Shown here: one piece after another, positions 1-8,414 of the stretch
Layout: each line of letters starts with the position of its first letter
How positions within the stretch are numbered: position 1 is the stretch's first letter
DNA from: an uncultured Erwinia sp.
GTDB taxonomy: Bacteria; Pseudomonadota; Gammaproteobacteria; Enterobacterales; Enterobacteriaceae
Reading direction: 5' to 3'
Assembly (NCBI GenBank): GCA_913775305.1
Contig: CAJYIY010000030.1
Location: 1-35,305, forward strand
DNA: 35,305 nucleotides
Program-made: the position numbers and the translations under genes
The notes under the pieces: generated by a model
The model's input: the letters and a program-made list of their open reading frames with translations, nothing else
What the model was told of the DNA's origin: nothing
Database searches by the model: none

Positions 1-441
1 GCGCGCTGGGTCCGGCAGATGAATGTAAAATCACGCGCCATCGGCATGGGATCGGCGCTGTTCACCACCCCTTCCGGGCTGGGGAGTAATCATGCCAGCG
101 TGATTGGCGCCCTGAAAATGGTGGCCCGCGCCACCCGCTATCCGATGATCATGCGCAGCTGGAAAACGCAGAACTACCGGCTGAAGGTGTTCGGCGATTC
201 GCCGCGTATTGAAACCATCTCGAATACAAACGACCTGCTGTTCTCCGATCTGACGGTGATCGGCGGCAAAACCGGTACGCTGACGCCAATCTATAATCTG
301 GCCTGCGTGGTATCCATGCCGGACAGTCAGCTGCTGCTGGTGGTCACGCTGGGGGCTGAGCGGGCAGAAGACCGCTTTACCGACTGTAAGGCGCTTATCG
401 ATGCGGTGAAAATGCAGTATTTAACGCCTAAAGCCAGCTGA
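1..441 (+). CDS. Serine hydrolase / D-Ala-D-Ala carboxypeptidase-like protein, C-terminal part
   Basis: The frame is open from base 1, so this is the 3' end of a gene that starts outside the window; the first in-frame ATG at 19 is not necessarily the start. The visible 147 residues contain a KTG box (GGKTGT, around base 265), the third active-site motif of penicillin-recognising serine enzymes, and the FTTPSGLGSNHAS segment typical of peptidase S11-like proteins. The SxxK and SxN motifs would lie upstream and cannot be seen. The frame ends soon after the catalytic domain, so the long C-terminal beta domain of DacA/DacD proteins is absent. It lies 109 bp before dacD on the same strand. The family is fairly clear from KTG and context; the exact substrate is not. 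Confidence 0.7.
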   Translation, partial: ARWVRQMNVKSRAIGMGSALFTTPSGLGSNHASVIGALKMVARATRYPMIMRSWKTQNYRLKVFGDSPRIETISNTNDLLFSDLTVIGGKTGTLTPIYNLACVVSMPDSQLLLVVTLGAERAEDRFTDCKALIDAVKMQYLTPKAS

Positions 442-550
442 TGCGCTAATGGGCTGATTATTCATACTTTCTTGCAATTTATTTACACCTTGCCACGCGT
501 AATCTCGTACAACATGCGCTGTTTTTGTTGGTTAATTCGAGGATTTAGCG

Positions 551-1732
551 GTGAAGAAGCGTCAGCTTGGAAGTATATGCCTGGTTTTATTACTGAGTGC
601 GGTAGCCCGTGCTGAAGATATCCCCGCTGAGGACGCACTGACGTTCCCGCTTACCCCTCCGGCTATTGATGCCGCTTCCTGGGTGCTGATGGATGCCACT
701 ACCGGCCAGATCCTGACCGCGAGTCATGCTGATGAGCGCCGCAACCCGGCCAGCCTGACAAAGCTGATGACCGGCTATGTCGTGGATCGCGCCATCGATA
801 AAAAGCGCATCACGCGCGATGATGTTGTCACCGTAGGGAAAGATGCGTGGGCCGCGGGTAACCCCGTATTCAAAGGATCTTCGCTGATGTTCCTTAAGCC
901 CGGCGATAAGGTGACCGTTCGCGATCTCAGCCGGGGTGTGATTATCGACTCCGGCAACGATGCCTGCGTGGCGCTGGCCGACTACGTCGCGGGCAGCCAG
1001 TCCAGTTTTGTTGATCTGATGAATCAGTACGTCAGTAAACTGGGCATGACCAACAGCCATTTCGAAACGGTACACGGCCTGGATGCGCCGGGGCAATACA
1101 CCACTGCGCGCGATCTGGCGATCCTCTCCCGGGCTATTATCAACGGCGAGCCGGACTTTTATCAGATGTACAGTGAAAAATCGCTGACCTGGAACGGCAT
1201 TACTCAGCAGAACCGCAACGGTCTGCTGTGGGATAAAACCCTGCATGTAGACGGCCTGAAAACCGGTCATACCGAAAGTGCCGGATTTAACCTGATTGCC
1301 TCCAGCGTTGACGGTCAGCGTCGTCTGATCGCTGTGATAATGGGCGGAAAAAGTCCCAAAGGGCGTGAAGAGCAGGCGCGCAAGCTGCTCACCTGGGGCC
1401 AGAACAACTTTGATACCGTGCAGCTGTTCCGCGCCGGCAGGGAGATAGGCCATGAAAAAGTGTGGTACGGCAAGCCGCACATCGTTCCTCTCGGCAGCGA
1501 TAAAGATATTTATCTTACCCTGCCGCGCGATGAGGTACAGAAAATCAAAGCGCGCTATGTGGTGGAAAATCAGAACCTTGAAGCACCGCTAAAGCTGCAC
1601 GAACAGGTGGGCACCATCCAGCTGGTGGAGGGCGACCGGCTGCTGACCCGCTATCCGCTGGTTACGCTACAGCCGGTTGAAGAGGCGGGTTTGATCACCC
1701 GCATCGAAGATTACATTCAGCGTAAGCTGTAA
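551..1732 (+). CDS. dacD: D-alanyl-D-alanine carboxypeptidase DacD (PBP6b)
   Basis: A periplasmic DD-carboxypeptidase that trims the terminal D-alanine from peptidoglycan pentapeptides. The 393-residue protein has a signal peptide with a likely cut after ARA at residue 21. All three active-site motifs are present: SLTK at 68-71, SGN at 134-136 and KTG at 237-239. The C-terminal third is the beta domain that ends in an amphipathic membrane-anchoring helix (around LITRIEDYIQRKL). Long stretches such as the segment around MYSEKSLTWNGITQQNRNG match remembered E. coli DacD nearly residue for residue. The start is GTG, with a GAGGA ribosome site about 8 bases upstream. As in E. coli, the neighbours are sbmC and yeeA/tmaR. 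Confidence 0.93.
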   Translation: MKKRQLGSICLVLLLSAVARAEDIPAEDALTFPLTPPAIDAASWVLMDATTGQILTASHADERRNPASLTKLMTGYVVDRAIDKKRITRDDVVTVGKDAWAAGNPVFKGSSLMFLKPGDKVTVRDLSRGVIIDSGNDACVALADYVAGSQSSFVDLMNQYVSKLGMTNSHFETVHGLDAPGQYTTARDLAILSRAIINGEPDFYQMYSEKSLTWNGITQQNRNGLLWDKTLHVDGLKTGHTESAGFNLIASSVDGQRRLIAVIMGGKSPKGREEQARKLLTWGQNNFDTVQLFRAGREIGHEKVWYGKPHIVPLGSDKDIYLTLPRDEVQKIKARYVVENQNLEAPLKLHEQVGTIQLVEGDRLLTRYPLVTLQPVEEAGLITRIEDYIQRKL

Positions 1733-2024
1733 GCGGAGAATGGCGGCGGGGCAGTAAAAAGCCAGTGTCGTTTTGACAATTTTCCGCGATTTATCCGCAA
1801 CGTATCCGGCGTTTATCAGCGTGCTGCGCAGGAAAGGAAACAAATTGTTTCTTTAAAATCGGGCAGGGCGATGTTAACAGCGCCGCGTGCTGTGGCATTG
1901 TTCACCGGGTTTGCCCGTGGCGGAGCACTATCGGCCGCCTGCGTCAGCCGGGAATTTGCTGGCGCAGGGATACGGTATCACGCCGCAGATCGTAACTTCA
2001 CAATGCGAAAAGGAATGAAATGTG
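1733..2024. other. dacD-sbmC intergenic region with a 15-bp palindrome
   Basis: About 290 bases with no convincing gene; a short frame from 1871 is in a different phase from sbmC and looks spurious. GAAACAAATTGTTTC at 1837-1851 is a perfect inverted repeat around one central base, and could be an operator or a small hairpin. I searched by eye for a LexA box (CTGT-N8-ACAG), which controls sbmC in E. coli, and found none. Confidence 0.4.
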
Positions 2025-2513
2025 ATGAGAGTGGAAATTCAGCAGTTACCGGCCAGCCAGTTGGCCGGTTTTCGCCTGGAAGGGCCATGGGAATTGACCG
2101 TACCACAGGGTTTTTCCCGGCTGAGTGAGTGGGTACAACGAAACGGCCTGAAAGGCGAATGGCTGGCGGTTTACCATGGCAATCCGCAGCAGATGCCTGC
2201 TGAGCGGCTACAGGTGGATACCGGTATCAGCGTGCCTTCCGGATTCACCCTGCCGCCGGACAGCAAAGGTGTGCAGATTCGAACCATTCCCGCCGGATGC
2301 TATGCGGTGTCGCAAGTGCAGGTCAGCGATGGTGATTTTGCCAAACCATGGCGTGAGTTTGCTGATGAATGGCTTCCCGGCAGCGGTTATCAGCGCGCCG
2401 ACGGGCCCAGCTACGACCGCTATCTCAACAACGGATCGCAGACGGGCACGTGGGATTATCTTATCTGCGTCGCGGTTGAAAAAGTCAGGCGCACTGACCC
2501 GCGTCTGATGTAA
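2025..2513 (+). CDS. sbmC: DNA gyrase inhibitor SbmC/GyrI family protein
   Basis: A GyrI-like small-molecule-binding protein. In E. coli, SbmC (GyrI) binds DNA gyrase and protects against microcin B17 and quinolones. The 162 residues include the signature stretches GPWE near the N terminus, AVYHGNP, VPSGFTLP, GCYAV, DFAKPW and YLNNG, all of which align with remembered SbmC. I chose the ATG at 2025 because MRVEIQ aligns with the E. coli start MNYEIK. A GTG directly before it (2022) is also possible, and an AGGA ribosome site at about 2010 fits either. It is followed by yeeA, as in E. coli. No SOS box is visible upstream, so DNA-damage control may be missing or diverged. Confidence 0.87.
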   Translation: MRVEIQQLPASQLAGFRLEGPWELTVPQGFSRLSEWVQRNGLKGEWLAVYHGNPQQMPAERLQVDTGISVPSGFTLPPDSKGVQIRTIPAGCYAVSQVQVSDGDFAKPWREFADEWLPGSGYQRADGPSYDRYLNNGSQTGTWDYLICVAVEKVRRTDPRLM

Positions 2514-2720
2514 ATGCAGGGTTGTGAGTTCGTGACTAAATCGCGCTAAAAAAACTGAATACGTTAAGGGTTTGCTATCGTAGGGTAATCACAGGGTATT
2601 ATGCTGATTATCCTGCGGAAATGTCGTAAAAAACGCGCAAAAAGCAGCCCGCTTCGTCTGTCTATCTTCTGCACTTCAGGTATCATGAGCCGAAATTTCT
2701 GATCTCATTCGGAGCCTGTT

Positions 2721-3779
2721 TTGCGACCCGATACGCCGGTTTCGGCCCTGCATTTTAGCGTTTATCGTCACTATCGCATCGTTCACGGCGTGCGCATTGC
2801 TCTGGCCTTTGTGCTGACCTTCCTGCTGGTTCGCAAGCTGAATATCCCTGAAGGCAGCTGGCCGCTGATTACTCTTGTTGTGGTGATGGGCCCTGTCTCA
2901 TCGTGGGGTAACGTCTTCCCCCGCGCGTTACAGCGCATCGGCGGCACCCTGTTTGGCTCAGTATCCGGCCTCATCGCCTTAAAGCTGGAGCTGTTTAACC
3001 TGCCGAGCATGCTGGTGTGGTGCGCCATAGTGATGTTTATCTGCGGCTTCCTCACCCTGGGAAGACACCCCTATATGGCGCTGCTGATCGGTATTACCCT
3101 GGCGGTGATCTGTGGCGGCGAACCCGGGGATATCCACTCGGCGCTGTGGCGCGGCGGTGATGTGGTTCTCGGGTCCGTGCTGGCGCTGCTGTTCACCAGC
3201 ATCTGGCCGCAGAAAGCCTGGACCCACTGGCGCATTCAGCTGTCGGACTCCCTGCTGGAAACGGCAAAAATCTACCATGCCGGTTTCTCTGCCAACCTGG
3301 TTGAACAGCCGCGCCTGGCGCGTCCGCTGCAGCGGCTGTTGGGCAAAGTGGTGAAAATGCGGTCGCTGATCGAGCCCGCCAGCAAGGAAACGCGAACGCC
3401 GCGCTCGGTTTTTGAAGCTATCCAGACGCTTAATCGCAATATCGTCTGTACCCTGGAATTGCAGCTGAACGCCTGGTGGGCGTCCCGACAAAGCCATCTT
3501 ATTCTGTTAAATGCTCCAACCCTGCGGCGCACGCAGCAGATGACGGAAAATATGCTGCGCACGCTGTCAAAAGCCATCGTCGATGGTAACACCGAACAGA
3601 TGGCGGCCAACAGTGCAGAACTGGCATCCATCAGCCGTGAACTGCGCCAGCTGATCGCGGAGTCAGGCGGTGATGAACAGGTAGAAACGCTGATCCACGG
3701 CTATGTCTGGCTGAGCCTGGAACTGGCTCGTCAGCTTGAGCGGTTGTCCGAGCTGTTGCGCCTCGCGCTGCGAAAATAA
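2721..3779 (+). CDS. yeeA: FUSC-family inner membrane protein YeeA
   Basis: A predicted inner-membrane protein of the aromatic-acid exporter/fusaric-acid-resistance (FUSC) superfamily; its transported substrate is not known. Residues 20-165 hold about five or six hydrophobic helices (for example around IALAFVLTFLL, LPSMLVWCAIVMFICGFL and VVLGSVLALLFTSIW). The remaining half is a soluble, helical domain containing the conserved PASKETR segment. The start codon is TTG with a GGAG ribosome site 6 bases upstream; the following residues MRPDTPVS...VYRHYRIVHG align with the E. coli YeeA N terminus, which supports this start. Length, 352 residues, equals the usual family length. The next gene is tmaR, as in E. 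coli. Confidence 0.9.
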   Translation: MRPDTPVSALHFSVYRHYRIVHGVRIALAFVLTFLLVRKLNIPEGSWPLITLVVVMGPVSSWGNVFPRALQRIGGTLFGSVSGLIALKLELFNLPSMLVWCAIVMFICGFLTLGRHPYMALLIGITLAVICGGEPGDIHSALWRGGDVVLGSVLALLFTSIWPQKAWTHWRIQLSDSLLETAKIYHAGFSANLVEQPRLARPLQRLLGKVVKMRSLIEPASKETRTPRSVFEAIQTLNRNIVCTLELQLNAWWASRQSHLILLNAPTLRRTQQMTENMLRTLSKAIVDGNTEQMAANSAELASISRELRQLIAESGGDEQVETLIHGYVWLSLELARQLERLSELLRLALRK

Positions 3780-3938
3780 AACGATTCAGCAACTACTTAC
3801 TGCGGGATGGTCAGCGCCAGGGTAAGATAGTGATATCCGGTTCAGCAGAGTTAACATTGCCATCGGCAGCGGTGAACCGCTAAGCTGATAGCCACGACAA
3901 TGATGCCTGTGCAACAGGCCTAAAAGAAAGGTATCTTC

Positions 3939-4253
3939 ATGGAAAATGCAAAGCAATCATTTCAGGACGTGCTGGAGTTCGTGCGTATGTTTCGTCGCAA
4001 AAACAAACTTCAGCGTGAAATCGTCGATAACGAAAAGAAAATCCGCGATAACCAGAAACGCGTGCTGCTGCTTGATAACCTGTCCGAGTACATTAAGCCA
4101 GGCATGAGCGTGGAAGCGATCCAGGAAATCATTGCCAGCATGCGCAGTGATTATGAAGACCGCGTTGATGACTACATCATCAAGAATGCCGATCTGTCTA
4201 AAGAACGTCGTGACCTGTCGAAGAAGCTGAAAACGATGGGCGAACCGAAGTAA
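3939..4253 (+). CDS. tmaR: Pole-localizer protein TmaR
   Basis: A small cytoplasmic coiled-coil protein. In E. coli, TmaR (formerly YeeX) clusters at the cell pole and controls the location and activity of the sugar phosphotransferase enzyme EI. The 104 residues are nearly identical to remembered TmaR over [48 protein letters not shown] and DDYIIKNA. The charged, heptad-like pattern predicts long helices with no membrane segment. An AAAGG ribosome site lies 6-7 bases before the ATG. It is the last gene of the sbmC-yeeA-tmaR run and is followed by a clear intrinsic terminator. The C terminus ends a few residues earlier than in E. coli. Confidence 0.94.
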   Translation: MENAKQSFQDVLEFVRMFRRKNKLQREIVDNEKKIRDNQKRVLLLDNLSEYIKPGMSVEAIQEIIASMRSDYEDRVDDYIIKNADLSKERRDLSKKLKTMGEPK

Positions 4254-4310
4254 CGTTCGGACAACGGTACGCTGTGCCTGAGCAGCGGCGGCTGCCAGAA
4301 AAAATGCTTA

Positions 4311-4338
4311 AGCCACTGTATAAACAGTGGCTTTTTTT
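4311..4338 (+). terminator. Intrinsic terminator after tmaR
   Basis: AGCCACTGT (4311-4319) pairs perfectly with ACAGTGGCT (4324-4332) across a four-base ATAA loop and is followed by a run of T. It ends plus-strand transcription from tmaR just before the convergent lacI-type gene. Confidence 0.9.
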
Positions 4339-4364
4339 CGCCTGTCTTGCTGACTCTCCCGCCG

Positions 4365-5432
4365 CTAATCCCCGGCCAGTACCCGCGCCAGGCGGTGCAG
4401 TTCTGCGGCGACCTGCGCACGACCCGGTTGACCTTTAAACACCGGCGCGGTGCTGCTACGAACAATCAGCTCAGGCTCAAAAACCGCCAGCGGTGCGGGG
4501 TGCAGCGGCTGTTCCACACACCCGATAAGCCAGTCCACGCTGCGCTCTCCCAGCAGGCGCATATCCTGGCGCACGCTGGTGAGCGGCGGCTGATACCAGG
4601 CGCTGTCGGCGGTATCATCGTAGCCCACCACGGAAATTTCCGTGGGCACGATTTTGCCACGCTGATGCAGCGCCTGCATCGCACCCAGCGCCATCTGATC
4701 GTTGGCCACCAGCAGCGCCGAGGGTAAATCCGTGTCGGTTAGCTGCATCACCGCCTGATAGCCTGAGCGGGCGCTCCAGTCGCCAGACAGCTCGACATGG
4801 GCAACCAGCTGATGCTGCTGCAGTACCTGTCGCCAGGCATCAGCCCTGGCGCGGGCAGCCACTGACGACGACGGACCGTTGAGCAGCGCGATACGACGGT
4901 GGCCCAGCGCCAGCAGATGCTCTGCACCCTGGCGTGCTCCGGTTTGTGCGCTGAAACCGCAGCTGGCTACCGGCGCTTCCACGGCAACGTCAAGAAACAG
5001 GCAGGGCAGGGAGGCGGCCAGGGTTTCTATCTGCTGCGCGGCGGAGGTTTCCAGCGGCAGATTGATGAGCATGGCATCCACCCGCTGCGACAGCAGTTCG
5101 CTGACGGCTGCCTGTGCGCCATTCCCCCCTGCCATCGCAATAACCAGGTGCCATCCCAGCTGGCTGGCGCGCTGCTGCATTGCCGAGGCGATCTGCGCCG
5201 GGGCCAGCAGGGCCAGGTCACTGGTGGCCAGCCCCAGCGTGCGGGTATTTTTCCCGGCCAGCTGCTGGGCCACGCGATTCGGCACATAGTTAAGCGCACG
5301 CATGGCGTCCTCAACCCGGCGACGAGTCGATTCGGCTACCTGGCTGGAGTGATTCAGCACCCGGGAAACGGTCTGATAGGAGACACCGGCAGCCCGGGCC
5401 ACATCATCCAGCGTTACGGAACGGGGTTTCAT
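4365..5432 (-). CDS. lacI: LacI-family transcriptional repressor, close to LacI
   Basis: A DNA-binding repressor that responds to a sugar ligand. The 355 residues open with a helix-turn-helix and hinge (VTLDDVARAAGVSYQTVSRVLN, then YVPNRVAQQLAGK) almost identical to E. coli LacI. The core repeats LacI landmarks: LLSQRVDAMLINLPL, LFLDV, LALGHRRIALLNGP, GDWSARSGYQAVMQL, LLVANDQMALGAMQAL and VVGYDDTADSAWYQPPLT. The C-terminal HRLARVL segment resembles the LacI tetramerisation leucine zipper. No beta-galactosidase or lactose permease gene lies next to it; the divergent neighbour is kdoO. It is therefore either an orphan copy acting elsewhere or a paralogue with another ligand. The family is certain; the lactose-type role is inferred. 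Confidence 0.85.
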   Translation of the reverse strand: MKPRSVTLDDVARAAGVSYQTVSRVLNHSSQVAESTRRRVEDAMRALNYVPNRVAQQLAGKNTRTLGLATSDLALLAPAQIASAMQQRASQLGWHLVIAMAGGNGAQAAVSELLSQRVDAMLINLPLETSAAQQIETLAASLPCLFLDVAVEAPVASCGFSAQTGARQGAEHLLALGHRRIALLNGPSSSVAARARADAWRQVLQQHQLVAHVELSGDWSARSGYQAVMQLTDTDLPSALLVANDQMALGAMQALHQRGKIVPTEISVVGYDDTADSAWYQPPLTSVRQDMRLLGERSVDWLIGCVEQPLHPAPLAVFEPELIVRSSTAPVFKGQPGRAQVAAELHRLARVLAGD

Positions 5433-5637
5433 GATGAACTCCTTTGAAGATGATGCAGTGTAACAGTAAACACCGTAGCTCTGTTGACCTCTGGTTTAAT
5501 TAATTCTGCCGTTGCGCCATATAATCAGCCATCAGAAGGCCAACATTTATCCGCGATAATTCACGTTTTTACACTCTGTCAAGACCACGGCGGCGTACTG
5601 GAAGCTCGTTCGCGCTGCAAGGAAATAAGGATATTAC

Positions 5638-6534
5638 ATGTCTGAAAGCCCACTCTCACACGATATGGTGATCCGCTCGCTGGCGATGCGCCACTGGAAT
5701 GAAACCGTCAATGATACCCACGCCGTTGATGCGCTTGAGCAGGGAAAGGTGCTGTTCCTGCCTGAGCTGGCGTTTACGCTCAGCGCAGAAGAACTGGCGC
5801 TGCTGACACCGGATCTGGTCGATCCCAAACGCAAAAATATCAGCTTTAATGCGCAAAACGGCACACTGAATGGCGTTGCGCAGGATGAGAAGAAAAGCCT
5901 GGTACAGGCGCTGCTCCAGCGGCATCACGATCACGCCTGCCAGCTGGTCAGCAGCCTGCTGCCGGAATACACCTCCGCGCTGCACTCGCCGGTCAACTCA
6001 CTGCGCCTGCATCCGATCGCCGTCTGGCGCGATGCCACCTCGTGGCGTAAGGACGACAGCCGTCTGCACGTCGATGCCTTCCCGTCCCGCCCCAATCACG
6101 GCGAGCGGATCCTGCGCATTTTCACCAATATCAATCCGCACGGAGAGAGCCGCCAGTGGCGGGTCGGGGAGCCTTTCCCGGTGCTGGCCAGACGTTTTTT
6201 ACCGCGTCTGAAAAGCTTTTCGCCCCTCAGCAGCTGGCTGCAGAGCCGTCTGGGCATCACCAAAAGCTACCGCAGCCACTACGATCACCTGATGCTGCAG
6301 TTGCACGATGCCATGAAAGGGGATGAGCATTATCAGCAGCAGGGGCCGCAGGTGTCGCTGGAACTGCCGCCGGGCAGCAGCTGGATCTGCTTTGCCGATC
6401 AAACGCCCCATGCCGCGATGAGCGGTCAGTTTATGCTGGAGCAGACCTTTCTGCTGCCGGTGGCGGCGATGAAAAATCCCGACAACGCGCCGCTGACGAT
6501 CCTGCAAAAGCTGCTTGATCGGACGCTGATTTAA
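5638..6534 (+). CDS. kdoO: Kdo hydroxylase KdoO (Fe(II)/2-oxoglutarate dioxygenase)
   Basis: An iron- and 2-oxoglutarate-dependent dioxygenase expected to hydroxylate the outer Kdo sugar of lipopolysaccharide to Ko, a modification described for Burkholderia and Yersinia KdoO. The 298 residues show the facial triad HxD...H: H144 and D146 in LHVDAFPSRP, and H258 in DQTPHAAMSGQF. The downstream FMLEQTFLLPV strand fits the family. No signal peptide or membrane helix is apparent, consistent with action on the cytoplasmic face of the inner membrane. The ATG has an AAGG site 8-9 bases upstream. It is divergent from the LacI-type gene, with 205 bp between them, so the repressor might control it. A perfect hairpin follows the stop codon. 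Confidence 0.82.
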   Translation: MSESPLSHDMVIRSLAMRHWNETVNDTHAVDALEQGKVLFLPELAFTLSAEELALLTPDLVDPKRKNISFNAQNGTLNGVAQDEKKSLVQALLQRHHDHACQLVSSLLPEYTSALHSPVNSLRLHPIAVWRDATSWRKDDSRLHVDAFPSRPNHGERILRIFTNINPHGESRQWRVGEPFPVLARRFLPRLKSFSPLSSWLQSRLGITKSYRSHYDHLMLQLHDAMKGDEHYQQQGPQVSLELPPGSSWICFADQTPHAAMSGQFMLEQTFLLPVAAMKNPDNAPLTILQKLLDRTLI

Positions 6535-6540
6535 ACCCTG

Positions 6541-6566
6541 ACGATGCAGGGGCGTGCCTGCATCGT
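6541..6566 (+). terminator. Hairpin after kdoO, possible terminator
   Basis: ACGATGCAGG (6541-6550) and CCTGCATCGT (6557-6566) form a perfect 10-bp stem with a six-base loop, seven bases after the kdoO stop. There is no T run, so termination would have to be weak or Rho-assisted; the hairpin may instead stabilise the mRNA 3' end. Confidence 0.4.
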
Positions 6567-6662
6567 GCACGCAAAGCACATTGAAACACAAAAAGACTTT
6601 GCATAACCTCCGGGCTTTAACCATCATCATGGAGTCCCTTCTCTCCCTGATGAAAAGCTGGA

Positions 6663-8093
6663 ATGACCTTGCAAAATCTCAGAGTTTCTCTGCAGCAGGC
6701 GATTCAACGTACCGCGTGGTATCCCAAAAGACGCGCCTGGCGGGTCCTGTTCTGGCGTGAAGTGACACCGCTGGCCGTTCCGATTTTCTTTGAGAACCTC
6801 TGCGTGCTGCTGATGGGGGTGCTCAGTACCTTCCTGGTGAGCTGGCTGGGGTCAGCTGCGATGGCCGGTGTCGGTCTTGCGGACAGCTTCAATATCGTGG
6901 TGATCTCCTTTTTTGCCGCTATTGACCTTGGTACCACGGTAGTGGTGGCCTTCAGCCTGGGTAAACTGAATCGCGAAAGGGCGGTGGCGGCGGCCCGCCA
7001 GTCGCTGATAATTATGACGCTGTTTGCCATCCTGCTGGCGATAGCCATCGAGTTTATCGGGCCGCAGATTATTGATCTGATTGCCGGCCAGGCTGAACCG
7101 GAAGTCAAAGCGCTGGCGCTCTCCTACCTGCAAACCACCGCGTGGAGCTATCCGGCAGCGGCCATTGCGCTGATTGGCTGTGGAGCACTGCGCGGAGCGG
7201 GCAATACCAAAATGCCGATGCTGATCAACGGCGGGATGAACATCCTGAATATTGCTATCAGCAGCGTGCTGATTTACGGCTGCTTTTCCTGGCACGGATT
7301 AGGATTTGTCGGGGCCGGTCTGGGGCTGACCGTCTCCCGCTATATTGGCGCGGCGGCGGTCATCTTTGTGCTGGCGACGGGCTTTGTTCCGGCCCTGAAA
7401 ATCTCACTGAAAAGCTACTTCACCCGGCTGAACATCAATATCCTGCGCGAAGTGCTGGGCATTGGTGTTCCGGCCAGCATCGAATCGGTGCTGTTCAACG
7501 GCGGCAAGCTGCTGACACAAATCTTCGTTGCCGGTATGGGAACGGATGTCATTGCCGGTAACTTTATCGCCTTCTCCATCGTATCGCTGATTAACCTGCC
7601 GGGGAACGCCCTGGGTTCGGCCTCGACAATTATCGTCGGTACCCGCCTCGGGCGAGGTCAGCTTGGCCAGCCGGAGCGCCTGCTACGCTATATCTTCTGG
7701 CTGTCGAATATCGGTCTGTGTACGCTGGCGCTGCTGACCGTACCGTTTGCCGGAGTGCTGGCCGCGTTTTACACCCAGGACCCGCAGGTTGTCCATGTGG
7801 TGAAAATGCTGGTGTGGTTGAATGCTGCTTTTATGCCGTTCTGGGCTGCGTCATGGGTGCTGCCTGCCGGGCTGAAGGGCGCACGTGATGCCCGCTACAC
7901 CATGTGGGTATCGCTACTCAGCATGTGGGGCGGGCGCATCGTGGCCGGATATCTTCTCGGTATTGTGCTGGGCATGGGCGTGGCAGGGATCTGGCTGGGG
8001 ATGGCGCTGGACTGGATCATACGCGGTGCCTGTTTCTGGCGCCGTTTAAGCAGCGGCCGCTGGCTGTGGAAATATCGCCCGGTCGATAAATGA
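6663..8093 (+). CDS. emmdR: MATE-family efflux transporter YeeO/EmmdR
   Basis: An inner-membrane multidrug exporter with about 12 transmembrane helices in two similar halves, the usual MATE arrangement. In E. coli, YeeO exports flavins and some drugs; EmmdR is the Enterobacter name. Conserved stretches matching remembered YeeO include FWREVTPLAVPIF, LLMGVLSTFLVSWLG, MAGVGLADSFN, AAIDLGTTVVVAFSLGK, GALRGAGNTK, GNFIAFSIVSLINLPG, FYTQDPQV and WVLPAGLKGARDARY. Length is 476 residues, shorter than the 547-residue E. coli annotation, which has an N-terminal extension. I chose the ATG at 6663; it has no strong ribosome site. The E. coli gene also lies in the neighbourhood of asparagine tRNA genes. 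Confidence 0.88.
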   Translation: MTLQNLRVSLQQAIQRTAWYPKRRAWRVLFWREVTPLAVPIFFENLCVLLMGVLSTFLVSWLGSAAMAGVGLADSFNIVVISFFAAIDLGTTVVVAFSLGKLNRERAVAAARQSLIIMTLFAILLAIAIEFIGPQIIDLIAGQAEPEVKALALSYLQTTAWSYPAAAIALIGCGALRGAGNTKMPMLINGGMNILNIAISSVLIYGCFSWHGLGFVGAGLGLTVSRYIGAAAVIFVLATGFVPALKISLKSYFTRLNINILREVLGIGVPASIESVLFNGGKLLTQIFVAGMGTDVIAGNFIAFSIVSLINLPGNALGSASTIIVGTRLGRGQLGQPERLLRYIFWLSNIGLCTLALLTVPFAGVLAAFYTQDPQVVHVVKMLVWLNAAFMPFWAASWVLPAGLKGARDARYTMWVSLLSMWGGRIVAGYLLGIVLGMGVAGIWLGMALDWIIRGACFWRRLSSGRWLWKYRPVDK

Positions 8094-8221
8094 GTGACCT
8101 GCGCCGCTCAACGGCGGCGAAGCCCCGATAAAGCCAATCGCACAAATTGTTACTTTTTTCTGCCCGAGCTGGTTGGTTGCCACTTGCAGTGAAGATATAT
8201 CATGGATATATTTTTATGCGT

Positions 8222-8236
8222 TAATGCGAATCATTA
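8222..8236. promoter_or_regulatory. Candidate Fur box upstream of yqjH
   Basis: TAATGCGAATCATTA has perfect outer arms TAATG/CATTA and contains the AATCATTA half of the Fur consensus. It lies about 180 bp before a siderophore-reductase gene, a class typically repressed by Fur with iron. The left half is imperfect. Confidence 0.55.
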
Positions 8237-8260
8237 CTATTTTTACTCCAGAACGTTGGA

Positions 8261-8296
8261 ACGGGCTGAACGGGCTGAACGGGCTGAACGGGCTGA
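8261..8296. repeat. Four perfect tandem copies of a 9-bp unit
   Basis: ACGGGCTGA occurs four times in a row without a mismatch, ending about 118 bp before the yqjH start and beginning about 25 bp after the candidate Fur box. Such a short perfect array can change length by replication slippage. Its place in the leader or promoter means copy number could alter expression of yqjH. Confidence 0.9.
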
Positions 8297-8414
8297 GAAC
8301 CGGCGCACCGGCGCCTGAAGTATCAACTCATTAAACATCATTTATGACTTCCGGCGGGCGGTGCCTGCCGCTACCCGGCGACCGGCCAGTCCGGCAGCCT
8401 GAGGAGAATTTATC

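Larger units (their letters stand above)
8094..8414. other. emmdR-yqjH intergenic region
   Basis: A 321-bp stretch without a gene. It contains the candidate Fur box and the 9-bp tandem repeat listed separately, and presumably the yqjH promoter. Nothing else is recognisable. Confidence 0.6.

Noticed and set aside
590..1480. Minus-strand 296-codon frame opposite dacD
   Set aside because: No family features, and it is entirely within a confirmed gene on the other strand.
8261..8296. Possible CRISPR array
   Set aside because: The 9-bp units are directly adjacent with no spacers and no cas genes are in the window.
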